Shown here piece after piece: positions 34,572-42,565 of a stretch of DNA of 64,000 nucleotides. The stretch's first letter is position 1. Each line of letters starts with the position of its first letter. The position numbers and the translations under genes are program-made. Source of the stretch: Alistipes excrementigallinarum (GTDB lineage: Bacteria > Bacteroidota > Bacteroidia > Bacteroidales > Rikenellaceae); assembly GCA_019112825.1 (NCBI GenBank), contig DXIP01000014.1, positions 45,744 to 109,743 of the forward strand. Direction: 5' to 3'. Below the pieces are notes generated by a model. That model did no database searches, was not told where the DNA came from, and saw only the letters and a list, made by a program, of their open reading frames with translations.

Positions 34572-34802
34572 GAAGAGGGCCCACTTCCTGTCGAAAAAAA
34601 TCGCCCTCCGCCGTCCAAAAAGCCGCCGCGCCCGCTCCATCCCGGCAAACCGCCCACCTCAAAAAAAACGCCCCGCAAATCCGCCTCCGCAAAACCGCCC
34701 CGGAAATACCGTGCCGGCCCCGTGCGGACCGTTCGGACCCGAAGGCAGCCCGAACGGAGAAGAACTTCGCGCCAAAACAGACATATTTTGCGAAATATTT
34801 TG

Positions 34803-34810
34803 TATCTTTG
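34803..34810 (+). promoter_or_regulatory. -7 promoter box upstream of the aryl-polyene cluster
   Basis: TATCTTTG is a perfect match to the -7 consensus, 119 bases before the tyrosine ammonia-lyase ATG. TTTG occurs 12 bases upstream, closer than normal, so the -33 element is uncertain. This is the best candidate for the start of the cluster transcript. Confidence 0.65.
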
Positions 34811-34929
34811 TCCAACTCTTGCCTTTTGGATACGGTCGCAAAAAGCGCCCGGAGAGCCCGGACAGACGCATCGCATTCGAAGGGAAGGAGCGGCTCGGGA
34901 ACCATTCCCGTCTTAAAAGGGTCCGCATC

Positions 34930-36474
34930 ATGATTCAAATCGGAAACAGGCTGCGTCTGGAGCAGGTCGAAGAGGTGCTCTTCGGCGGCGGGCGCGTCGC
35001 GCCGCAGCAGCAGATGCTCCTCGAGGTGGAGGAGTGCTATCGTTTTCTGGAGGAGTTCGCCTCCGACAAGGTGATTTACGGCATCAACACCGGCTTCGGC
35101 CCGATGGCCCAGTACCGCATCGACGACGGAGACCTCAGAGCCCTCCAGTACAACATCATCCGCAGCCACGCCGCCGGTGCGGGCGAACCGCTGCCGGTGG
35201 TCTGCGTGCGTGCGGCGATGCTGGCCCGCATCCAGACCTTCGCACAGGCCCGCTCGGGGGTTCATCCCGAGGTCATCACCCTGCTGGCCGAGCTGCTCAA
35301 CCGCCGCATCACCCCCGTCGTGCCGCGCCACGGCAGCGTCGGCGCCAGCGGCGACCTGGTGCAGCTGGCCCACATTGCACTGGCGCTCATCGGCGAGGGC
35401 GAGATCTTCGTCGAGCGCGACGGCGTCCCGGAGCGCCGCCCGACGGCCGAGGTCTTCGCCCGCGAGGGCATCACCCCGCTGGGCATCCACCTGCGCGAGG
35501 GGCTGGCCATCACCAACGGCACGGCCGTGATGACGGGCATCGGGCTGGTCAACCTGCTCGAGGTGCGCCGCCTGCTCGACTACGCCGTGGCCGCCTCGCT
35601 GCTGATGAACGAAATAGCCTCGTCGTACGACGACTTCCTCTCCGAGGAGCTCAACGCCATGAAGCTCCACGCCGGGCAACGCGACATCGCCGCAGCCATG
35701 CGCCGTGCGGCCGAGGGCGGGCAGCGACTGCTCAAGCGCGAGACGGTGCTCTACCACCGCCACACCGAGCAGCACTTCGAACACAAGGTCCAGCCCTACT
35801 ACTCGCTGCGCTGCATCCCCCAGATTCTGGGTCCGGTGCTCGACACGCTGCGGGGCGCCGAGGAGGTGCTGGTCAACGAGCTCAACTCGGTCGACGACAA
35901 CCCGGTGGTCGACCCCCTCACGCGCAACGTCTACCACGGCGGCAACTTCCACGGCGACTACGTCTCGCTGGAGATGGACAAGCTCAAGATTGCCACCACA
36001 AAGCTCACGATGCTCGCCGAGCGGCAGATGAACTACCTCTTCCACGACCGCATCAACGGCATCCTGCCTCCGTTTGTCAACCTGGGCAAGCTGGGACTCA
36101 ACTACGGGCTGCAGGCGGCGCAGTTCACCGCCACCTCGACCACGGCCGAGAGCCAGACGCTCTCCAACCCGATGTATGTCCACAGCATCCCGAACAACAA
36201 CGACAACCAGGACATCGTCAGCATGGGTACCAATGCGGCGCTGCTCTGCCGTCAGGTGGTCGAGAACGGCTATCAGGTGATGGCCATCCACCTCATGGCG
36301 CTGGCCCAGGCGGTCGACTGTCTGGAGATTGCCGGGCAGCTTGCGCCGGCGACGCGCCGCCTCTACGACCGGGTACGCGCCGAGGTGCCGGCCTTCCGCG
36401 AGGATACGCCCAAGTACCGCGAGATTGAGCGCCTCGAGCAGCTCATGCGCACGCAACCCGCCGGGCTTCTCTAA
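34930..36474 (+). CDS. Aromatic amino-acid ammonia-lyase, probably tyrosine ammonia-lyase
   Basis: A 514-residue MIO-dependent enzyme. The MIO cofactor forms from Ala139-Ser140-Gly141 in GSVGASGDLVQL. Other active-site parts are YGINTGFGPMAQYRI, LQYNIIRSHAAG and NPMYVHSIPNNNDNQDIVSMG. These, including the Ser-His selectivity pair (79-80), closely resemble what I recall of the characterised Flavobacterium johnsoniae tyrosine ammonia-lyase. It would deaminate tyrosine to 4-coumarate, the starter of an aryl polyene. Automated tools may call it histidine ammonia-lyase, but no hut gene is nearby. The ATG at 34930 follows a promoter, and upstream in-frame codons are spacer. Confidence 0.87.
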   Translation: MIQIGNRLRLEQVEEVLFGGGRVAPQQQMLLEVEECYRFLEEFASDKVIYGINTGFGPMAQYRIDDGDLRALQYNIIRSHAAGAGEPLPVVCVRAAMLARIQTFAQARSGVHPEVITLLAELLNRRITPVVPRHGSVGASGDLVQLAHIALALIGEGEIFVERDGVPERRPTAEVFAREGITPLGIHLREGLAITNGTAVMTGIGLVNLLEVRRLLDYAVAASLLMNEIASSYDDFLSEELNAMKLHAGQRDIAAAMRRAAEGGQRLLKRETVLYHRHTEQHFEHKVQPYYSLRCIPQILGPVLDTLRGAEEVLVNELNSVDDNPVVDPLTRNVYHGGNFHGDYVSLEMDKLKIATTKLTMLAERQMNYLFHDRINGILPPFVNLGKLGLNYGLQAAQFTATSTTAESQTLSNPMYVHSIPNNNDNQDIVSMGTNAALLCRQVVENGYQVMAIHLMALAQAVDCLEIAGQLAPATRRLYDRVRAEVPAFREDTPKYREIERLEQLMRTQPAGLL

Positions 36475-36635
36475 CCGGGGTGTCGGAAGAGGGCCGGGGA
36501 CCGGGGACAGAGCTCGGGAGCGGAGTTGAAATACAGGACCGGACCGGAGAGCCGGACCGGAGCGAAACGACGGAAAACAAACACGGAGCGTGCGGAACCC
36601 CGCAACGGGAACCGCCCGCTCCGATTACGGATAAT

Positions 36636-37379
36636 ATGGAGACGAACCAGAAGAGACGATACGCCCTCGTGACGGGGGCAAGCCGCGGCATCGGACGCGC
36701 CGTGGCGCTGCGTCTGGCCGGCATGGGCTACCATGTGCTGGTCAACTACCTTGCGAATGCGGCGGCCGCCGAGGAGACCCTTGCGCTCATCCGCCGGCAA
36801 GGGGGCGAGGGCGAGCTGCTCCCCTTCGACGTGGCCGACCGCGAGGCCGCGGAGCGCGCCCTGGGCGGCTGGCTCGAGGCGCACCCCGACGAGGCGGTCG
36901 AGGTGCTGGTCAACAACGCCGGAATCCGCCGCGACGGGCTGCTGCTGTGGATGCCCCACGAGGACTGGTACGGCGTGCTGCGCACCCACCTCGACGGATT
37001 CTTCCACGTCACGCAGCCGCTGCTCAAGGGGATGCTCGTCCGCAAGTACGGACGCATCATCAACATCGTCTCGCTCTCGGGCATCAAGGGGCTCCCCGGG
37101 CAGGTCAACTACTCGGCGGCCAAGGGGGGACTCATCGCCGCCACGCGGGCGCTGGCCCAGGAGGTGGCCAAGAAGCGGGTGACGGTCAACGCCGTCGCCC
37201 CGGGCTTCATCCGCACCGACATGACGGCCGACCTGGACGAGGCGGCGCTGCGGCGTACCATCCCCGCCGGACGCTTCGGCGAACCGGAGGAGGTGGCCGA
37301 CCTGGTGGCCTTCCTCGCCTCGGAGAAGGCCTCCTACATCACCGGCGAGGTCATCTCCATCAACGGAGGCATCCTCTGA
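36636..37379 (+). CDS. 3-oxoacyl-ACP reductase (FabG-like ketoreductase)
   Basis: A 247-residue short-chain dehydrogenase/reductase that would reduce each beta-keto intermediate of the growing polyene on acyl carrier protein. It has the NADPH loop TGASRGIGRA (residues 14-23), NNAG, the catalytic serine in NIVSLSG, and YSAAKGG with catalytic Tyr and Lys. FabG-specific NAVAPGFIRTDMT and SYITGEVISINGG are present. The start at 36636 gives METNQKRRYALVTGAS. The upstream frame to 36480 is low-complexity spacer. It lies 161 bases after the ammonia-lyase gene. Confidence 0.93.
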   Translation: METNQKRRYALVTGASRGIGRAVALRLAGMGYHVLVNYLANAAAAEETLALIRRQGGEGELLPFDVADREAAERALGGWLEAHPDEAVEVLVNNAGIRRDGLLLWMPHEDWYGVLRTHLDGFFHVTQPLLKGMLVRKYGRIINIVSLSGIKGLPGQVNYSAAKGGLIAATRALAQEVAKKRVTVNAVAPGFIRTDMTADLDEAALRRTIPAGRFGEPEEVADLVAFLASEKASYITGEVISINGGIL

Positions 37380-37699
37380 CCCGCGCCGGGGAGGGCGGAA
37401 ATGGCCGCCGGGGACCGGAAATGGGGCGCCGGGGAGGGCGGAAATGGCCGCCGGAGACCAAAAGGGGCCGGGCCGCAATTTTTTAAGAGACGGGCCGGAA
37501 AAGACCGGGACCGAACCGGGCCGGAGAGGCCGGGCAAACCGGGGCTGAACCGGGCAGGCCGGAGAGACCGGGCAGGCCGGGGCCGAACCGAACAAGGAAG
37601 CCCCGAACGTGCCAGACCGAAGAGCCGGACCGGACCAGAATGAGAAAACAAACCAAAAAGGAACCTGTACACAGGCAAACAAGGCTATACACGCAAGCA
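37380..37699. other. Gene-free low-complexity spacer
   Basis: The 320 bases hold no gene. On the plus strand it is GA/GC-rich with many CCGGAGA, CCGGGCA and GGAAATGG words in loose repeats, a single run of six T at about 37480, and no -7 box. The ketosynthase gene that follows may therefore depend on upstream transcription. Confidence 0.6.
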
Positions 37700-38929
37700 A
37701 TGGAACAACACAGAGTCGTCATCACGGGCATGGGCATCTACTCCTGCATCGGTGAAAACCGCGAGCAGGTTGCCGAGTCGCTCTACTGCGGCCGCTCGGG
37801 CATCGGCCTCGACCCCGCACGCAAGGAGATGGGCTACCGCTCCGCACTCACCGGCATCCTCCGCAAACCCGACCTGCGCAAGGCGCTCGACCGCCGCCAG
37901 CGGATGTGCCTCTCGGAGCAGGGGGCCTACGCCTACGTCGCTACCGCCGAAGCGCTCGCCCAGGCGGGCATCGACACCGACTGGCTGCTCGCCCACGAGA
38001 CCGGAATCCTCTACGGCAACGACAGCAGCGCCGAGGCCGTCATCCACGGCGCCGACGTCATCCGCGAGAAGCACAACACGGTGCTCGTCGGCTCGGGCAA
38101 CATCTTCCAGTCGATGAACTCGACGGTGACGATGAACCTCTCGACCATCTTCAACCTGCGGGGCATCAACTTCACCGTCTCGGGGGCCTGCGCCAGCGGC
38201 TCGCACGCCATCGGCATGGCCTACCTGCTCATCCGCCAGGGGCTGCAGCAGTGCGTCGTCTGCGGCGGCGCCGAGGAGGTCAACCTCTTCTCGGTGGGCA
38301 ACTTCGACGCGCTGAGCGCCTTCTCCATCCGCGAGCAGGAGCCCGCACGCGCCTCACGCCCCTTCGACCGCCACCGCGACGGTCTGGTGCCGAGCGGCGG
38401 CGCCGCAACGCTCATCGTCGAGAGCTACGAGTCGGCACGCAGCCGCGGGGCCGAAATCCTCGCCGAGATTGTCGGCTACGGATTCTCCTCCAACGGCGAG
38501 CACATCTCCTCGCCCAACGTCGACGGCCCGGCCCGCTCGCTGCGCATGGCGCTCCGCTGCGCCGGAATGACCCCCGCCGACATCGAGTACATCAACGCCC
38601 ACGCCACGTCGACCCCCGTGGGGGACCTCAACGAGGCGCTGGCCATCCACGAGGTCTTCGGCGAGCGGAAGCCCTACGTCACCTCGACCAAGTCGCAGAC
38701 GGGCCACGAGATGTGGATGGCCGGAGCCAGCGAGGTGGTCTACTCGGTACTGATGATGCAGCGGGGATTCATCGCCCCGAACCTCAACTTCGAGGAGCCC
38801 GACGAGGCCTCGTGCCACCTGAACATCCCGGCCAGCCGCGTCGACCGACCCTTCTCGACCTTCCTGAGCAACTCGTTCGGCTTCGGAGGGACCAACTCGA
38901 CGTTAATCGTCAAAAAATTCGAACCATGA
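37700..38929 (+). CDS. Beta-ketoacyl synthase (KAS II type)
   Basis: A 409-residue condensing enzyme with a complete Cys-His-His site: Cys164 in SGACASGSH, His301 in NAHATST and His336 in KSQTGHEMWMAGA. The C-terminal NSFGFGGTNST is typical of FabF. It would elongate the aryl-primed chain with malonyl-ACP. I took the ATG at 37700 (MEQHRVVITGMG), because the frame opening 20 codons earlier is not family-like. Its stop overlaps the next ATG (CCATGA), coupling it to the ACP gene. One of three ketosynthases in the cluster. Confidence 0.93.
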   Translation: MEQHRVVITGMGIYSCIGENREQVAESLYCGRSGIGLDPARKEMGYRSALTGILRKPDLRKALDRRQRMCLSEQGAYAYVATAEALAQAGIDTDWLLAHETGILYGNDSSAEAVIHGADVIREKHNTVLVGSGNIFQSMNSTVTMNLSTIFNLRGINFTVSGACASGSHAIGMAYLLIRQGLQQCVVCGGAEEVNLFSVGNFDALSAFSIREQEPARASRPFDRHRDGLVPSGGAATLIVESYESARSRGAEILAEIVGYGFSSNGEHISSPNVDGPARSLRMALRCAGMTPADIEYINAHATSTPVGDLNEALAIHEVFGERKPYVTSTKSQTGHEMWMAGASEVVYSVLMMQRGFIAPNLNFEEPDEASCHLNIPASRVDRPFSTFLSNSFGFGGTNSTLIVKKFEP

Positions 38930-39180
38930 CAACCATGACAAACGAAGAAATCAAAGCAAAAATCAAGGAGGTGCTGGCCGAAGAGTTCGAAATCGACCCC
39001 TCCGCAATCACCCCCGAGGGGGATTTGAAGGAGGTGCTGGGCCTCGACAGCCTCGACCTGGTGGACGTTGTGGTCCTCGTCGAGCAGAACTTCGGCGTCA
39101 CGCTCAAGGGACCCGACTTCGTCGGCGTGCGGACGTTCGAGGATTTCGACAACCTCATCATCTCGAAACTCAACGCTTAG
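38926..39180 (+). CDS. Acyl carrier protein 1
   Basis: An 84-residue acidic ACP with the phosphopantetheine site GLDSLD (Ser42). It would carry the malonyl extender or the growing polyene. The ATG at 38926 overlaps the ketosynthase stop. A second ATG three codons on (38935) is also possible. No phosphopantetheinyl transferase gene is in the window, so activation must come from elsewhere in the genome. Confidence 0.94.
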   Translation: MTTMTNEEIKAKIKEVLAEEFEIDPSAITPEGDLKEVLGLDSLDLVDVVVLVEQNFGVTLKGPDFVGVRTFEDFDNLIISKLNA

Positions 39181-39184
39181 CGGC

Positions 39185-40072
39185 ATGGAGAGCGCAAGCC
39201 CGGCGGGATGGAACGGAAAGTCGCGGGGCGGAGGATTCGGTTACGCATTCTTCGTTCTGCTCATCCGCTACGTCGGCATCCGCGCCGCCTACGCCTTCCT
39301 GGCGCTGGTGGTCGTCTACTTCATCCCCTGCGCGCCGCGCGCCACGGCCGCCGTCTGGAGCTACTGCCGCCGAAGGCTCGGATACGGACCCCTGCGCGCC
39401 GCGGCGGCCCTCTTCCGCCACTACTACCGCTTCGGGCAGACGCTCATCGACAAGGTGGCCATCGGCGGCGGGGCAGCCGGCCGCTACCGCTTCCTCTTCG
39501 ACAACTACGACGACTTCATCGCGCTGCTCGAGAGCGGCTGCGGCGTGGTCGTGCTGGGGGCGCACGTCGGCTGCTGGCAGGCCGGGGCACACTTCTTCGG
39601 GAAGTACGGCCGCAAAATCAACATCGTGATGTACGACGCCGAGTATGAACGCATCCGCCGCGTGGTCGAACGCAACACGGAGGAGTGCGGCTACAAGGTG
39701 ATTCCCATCAACGGGCCGACGCTCGACACGATGCTCCGCATCAAGGTGGCGCTCAACGGCGGCGAGTATGTCTGCTTCCAGGGCGACCGCTACCTCTCGC
39801 CGCGCCACACGCTCCGCCACCGGCTGCTGGGCTGCGAGGCGAGCTTCCCGGAGGGCCCCTTCCGCCTCGCCTCGAAGCTGCAGGTGCCCGTGGTGGTCTA
39901 CTACGCCATGCGGGAGCGCGGTCGCCGCTACCGCTTCCACTTCGAGCTGCTCGCTCGCGGGGACGAACGCATCGGGAGCGCCGAGCTGCTCGACCGCTAC
40001 GCCGCATCGCTCGAACAAATCCTGCACCGCTACCCCGAACAGTGGTTCAACTTTTACGACTTCTGGAAATGA
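39185..40072 (+). CDS. LpxL/HtrB-like lysophospholipid acyltransferase
   Basis: A 295-residue membrane-associated acyltransferase of the lipid A late-acyltransferase type, with one hydrophobic helix at about residues 28-48. The family HX4(D/E) site is VLGAHVGCWQAG: His127 is present but the acidic residue is Gln132. The substrate region GDRYLSPRHTLRHRLLGCEASFPEGPFRLA is well kept. In aryl-polyene clusters such enzymes are thought to attach the polyene to a lipid or glycolipid. It starts four bases after the ACP stop and overlaps the next gene by ATGA. Confidence 0.87.
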   Translation: MESASPAGWNGKSRGGGFGYAFFVLLIRYVGIRAAYAFLALVVVYFIPCAPRATAAVWSYCRRRLGYGPLRAAAALFRHYYRFGQTLIDKVAIGGGAAGRYRFLFDNYDDFIALLESGCGVVVLGAHVGCWQAGAHFFGKYGRKINIVMYDAEYERIRRVVERNTEECGYKVIPINGPTLDTMLRIKVALNGGEYVCFQGDRYLSPRHTLRHRLLGCEASFPEGPFRLASKLQVPVVVYYAMRERGRRYRFHFELLARGDERIGSAELLDRYAASLEQILHRYPEQWFNFYDFWK

Positions 40073-41445
40073 CACCTCAACGCCGCATCCTGCTCGTCTC
40101 GGCCAACCGCCATCGGGAGCCCTATCCGGTCTACCCGCTGGGGCTCTCCTACCTGAAGAGCTACCTGCGGCGGCGGATGCCCCACTACGAGGTGCTGCTC
40201 TTCGACTGCAACCTGGGGAGCGTCGCGCAGCTCGAGGAGCTCATCCGCCGCGAGCGGCCCGACGTGGTGGGGGTCTCGCTGCGCAACGTCGACGGCGCCA
40301 ACTCGCTGCGCGAGGGGAACTTCCTGGCGGGCTACCTCGAAATCACGCAGGCCGTCCGCCGCGCCGGCACGGCGCCGCTGCTCATCGGCGGGGCGGGCTT
40401 CTCGATTTTCCCCGAGCACTTCATGGAGGCGACCGGCGCCGACTACGGGCTGGCCGGCGAGGGGGAGGAGAGCCTGGCGCAGCTGCTCGAGGCGCTTGAC
40501 GAGGGGCGCGAGCCGCACGGCATCGACGGACTCTTCCTGCGCGGCGGCGCAGCCGACCGGGAGCCCTATCCCCGGCCGCGGAGCCGCTACCTGCACGAGC
40601 TCGACGTCGAGTTCGAGGAGGAGTGGGTCGCCTACTACTGGAAGTACAGCGGCATGCTCAACATCCAGACCAAGCGCGGCTGCCCCTACGACTGCGTCTA
40701 CTGCTCCTACCCGGTCATCGACGGCCGCACGATGCGGACGCTCGACGCCGCGAAAATCGTCGACGACATCATCCGCCTGAAGCGGAGCATGGGGGTCGAC
40801 TACCTCTTCTTCACCGACTCGGTCTTCAACATCTGTCCGGGCTTCAACGCGCGGCTGGCCGAGGAGCTCATCCGCCGCGAGGCGGGCATCCGCTGGGGGG
40901 CCTACTTCACCCCGCTGGGGCTCGGACGCGAGGAGCTGGAGCTCTACCGCCGCTCGGGGCTCACCCACATCGAGTTCGGGACGGAGTCCTTCGACGACGC
41001 GACGCTGGAGGCCTACGGCAAGCGCTTCACCTTCGACGACGTGCTGCGCGCCTCCGAGGCGGCGCTCGCGGCCAACGTCTACTACGCCCACTTCCTCATC
41101 CTGGGGGGCGTGGGCGAGACGATGCAGAGCGTGCGGCGGGGGATTGCCCGTGCGCGCCACATCCGCCACAGCGTCATCTTCCCCTACGTGGGGATGCGCA
41201 TCTACCCCCACACGCGGCTCCACAGGCTGGCCGTCGAGCAGGGGGTCGTCTCGCCCGACGACACGCTCATCGAGCCGCGCTACTGGCTCTGCCCCGACTT
41301 CGACCTGGAGCAGGCGCGCGCCGAGGCGCTCGCGACGGGCAAGGCGTGGGTCTTCCCTGACGACGAGGCCAACGCGCTGATGGACAAACTGAGAATCGAA
41401 CGCAACCGAAAGGGACCGCTATGGGAGTATCTGAGAAAACCGTAA
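40069..41445 (+). CDS. B12-binding-domain radical SAM enzyme
   Basis: A 458-residue enzyme. Residues 1-150 form a cobalamin-binding Rossmann domain (ILLVSANRHREPYPVYPLGLSYLKSYL, PDVVGVSLRN, PLLIGGAGFSIFPE). The usual DxHxxG cobalt-ligand motif is not obvious. The radical SAM domain has Cys205, Cys209 and Cys212 in GCPYDCVYC, followed by FFTDSVFN and FGTESFDD. BchE-like members catalyse methylation or ring chemistry on unactivated carbons. The cluster position suggests action on the polyene or its aryl head group. Start and stop both overlap neighbouring genes. Confidence 0.9.
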   Translation: MTPQRRILLVSANRHREPYPVYPLGLSYLKSYLRRRMPHYEVLLFDCNLGSVAQLEELIRRERPDVVGVSLRNVDGANSLREGNFLAGYLEITQAVRRAGTAPLLIGGAGFSIFPEHFMEATGADYGLAGEGEESLAQLLEALDEGREPHGIDGLFLRGGAADREPYPRPRSRYLHELDVEFEEEWVAYYWKYSGMLNIQTKRGCPYDCVYCSYPVIDGRTMRTLDAAKIVDDIIRLKRSMGVDYLFFTDSVFNICPGFNARLAEELIRREAGIRWGAYFTPLGLGREELELYRRSGLTHIEFGTESFDDATLEAYGKRFTFDDVLRASEAALAANVYYAHFLILGGVGETMQSVRRGIARARHIRHSVIFPYVGMRIYPHTRLHRLAVEQGVVSPDDTLIEPRYWLCPDFDLEQARAEALATGKAWVFPDDEANALMDKLRIERNRKGPLWEYLRKP

Positions 41446-42116
41446 GGCCCGCCGCCGCGGAGGGCGCAACAAAGGAGGCAGCCGCGGAGGCTGCAACGAA
41501 TATGCGCCCGGCCACCACGGAGGCTGCAACGAAAGAGGCAGCCGCGGAGGTCGCAACAAAGGAGGCAGCCGCGGAGGCTGCAACGAATATGCGCCAGGCC
41601 GCCGGGACCGCGCCGATGCCGGAGCAGGCCGCCGCGGGAGCTGCCGCACCGGTACGCCCGCAGGAAGACCCGCTGGAGACCAACCCGCTGGAGACCAACC
41701 CGCTGGAGACCAACCCGCTGGAGCTAATTCCCCAGCGGCCGCCCATGGTGCTCGTCGACCGCTTCGAGGGCATCGATGCCGAGGGGGTCTCGACAACCGG
41801 ATACACCGTGGAGCCCGCGGGGCTCTTCGTCGCCGGAGGGCGGATGAGCGAGTGCGGCATCATCGAACACATGGCCCAGTCGGCCGCCGCCCGCATCGGG
41901 TGGTGCTGCCGGGCCGAGGGGCGCCCCGTGCCGGTGGGCTTCATCGGGGCGGTCTCGCGCCTCGAGCTCCACGACCTGCCCCGCACGGGGGTGCATCTGC
42001 GCACCCGCCTGCGCATCGTCCAGGAGATTGGACCCCTGTCGCTGGCCGAGGTGCGCACCGAGGCCGACGGTCGACCGCTGGCCGAAGGGAACCTGAAAAT
42101 ATACCTGCAGTCATGA
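41421..42116 (+). CDS. Hotdog-fold dehydratase-like protein with repeat-rich N-terminus
   Basis: A 231-residue protein. The C-terminal half (about residues 100-231) is a hotdog domain of the 3-hydroxyacyl-ACP dehydratase kind (ELIPQRPPMVLVDRFEGID, CGIIEHMAQSAAARIGW, with a Glu followed by the AQ pair). The His-containing GHFPxxP motif of FabZ is not seen, so it may be a non-catalytic or alternative partner of the other dehydratase. Residues 10-100 are an odd extension: two AATKEAAAEAATNMR units 29 residues apart, then PLETN three times. The ATG at 41421 lies within the radical SAM gene. A shorter start is not excluded. Confidence 0.8.
   Translation: MGVSEKTVRPAAAEGATKEAAAEAATNMRPATTEAATKEAAAEVATKEAAAEAATNMRQAAGTAPMPEQAAAGAAAPVRPQEDPLETNPLETNPLETNPLELIPQRPPMVLVDRFEGIDAEGVSTTGYTVEPAGLFVAGGRMSECGIIEHMAQSAAARIGWCCRAEGRPVPVGFIGAVSRLELHDLPRTGVHLRTRLRIVQEIGPLSLAEVRTEADGRPLAEGNLKIYLQS
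41466..41595. repeat. In-frame 87-bp duplication inside the dehydratase gene
   Basis: A stretch of 43 bases starting GCAACAAAGGAGG at 41466 recurs at 41553, 87 bases (29 codons) later, with a third diverged partial copy at 41526. Because 87 is a multiple of three, the reading frame is kept. Confidence 0.85.
41669..41723. repeat. 15-bp tandem repeat encoding PLETN
   Basis: Three perfect copies of CCCGCTGGAGACCAA (41669, 41684, 41699) and a partial fourth at 41714 just before the hotdog domain. Gain or loss of copies would change only the linker length. Confidence 0.9.
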
Positions 42117-42565
42117 AACGCAAGAGGGAAACCGCCCCTGCGGGGGCCGCACTGAGCCACACCACCACGCTCCGCGTCCGCTTCAGCGAGGTCGACTCGA
42201 TGAGCGTCGTCTGGCACGGGGAGTATGTCCGCTACTTCGAGGACGGCCGCGAGGCCTTCGGCGAGCGCTATCCCGGGCTGGGCTATCTGGACATCTACGC
42301 CAGCGGCTACACGGCCCCCATCGTCGCGCTGCAGGTCGACTACCGCCGTCCGCTCCGCATCGCCGAGCGGGCCGAGGTCGAGACGCGCTACATCCCGACC
42401 GAAGCGGCCAAAATCTGTTTCGAATACACCATCCGCCGCGCCTCGGACGGCGAGGTGGTCGCCACGGGCTCCACAACGCAGGTCTTCGTCAACACCGAGG
42501 GCGAGCTGGAGCTCACGGCACCCCAATTTTTCAAGGAATGGAAACGCAGATGGAACATCGAATAG
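42113..42565 (+). CDS. YbgC-type hotdog thioesterase
   Basis: A 150-residue acyl-CoA/acyl-ACP thioesterase of the 4-hydroxybenzoyl-CoA thioesterase family. The active-site segment is RVRFSEVDSMSVVWHGEYVRYFEDGREAF, where an Asp and the WHGEY region are conserved (many relatives have Asp-x-x-Gly-x-Val-xx-xxY-xxY). It may release or proofread polyene chains. It overlaps the preceding gene by ATGA and the following ketosynthase by 28 bases. Confidence 0.87.
   Translation: MKRKRETAPAGAALSHTTTLRVRFSEVDSMSVVWHGEYVRYFEDGREAFGERYPGLGYLDIYASGYTAPIVALQVDYRRPLRIAERAEVETRYIPTEAAKICFEYTIRRASDGEVVATGSTTQVFVNTEGELELTAPQFFKEWKRRWNIE

Noticed and set aside
34930..36474. Histidine ammonia-lyase of the hut pathway
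   Set aside because: The MIO motif is common to both enzymes. No hutU, hutI or hutG lies nearby, and the cluster context plus similarity to the flavobacterial tyrosine ammonia-lyase favour tyrosine.
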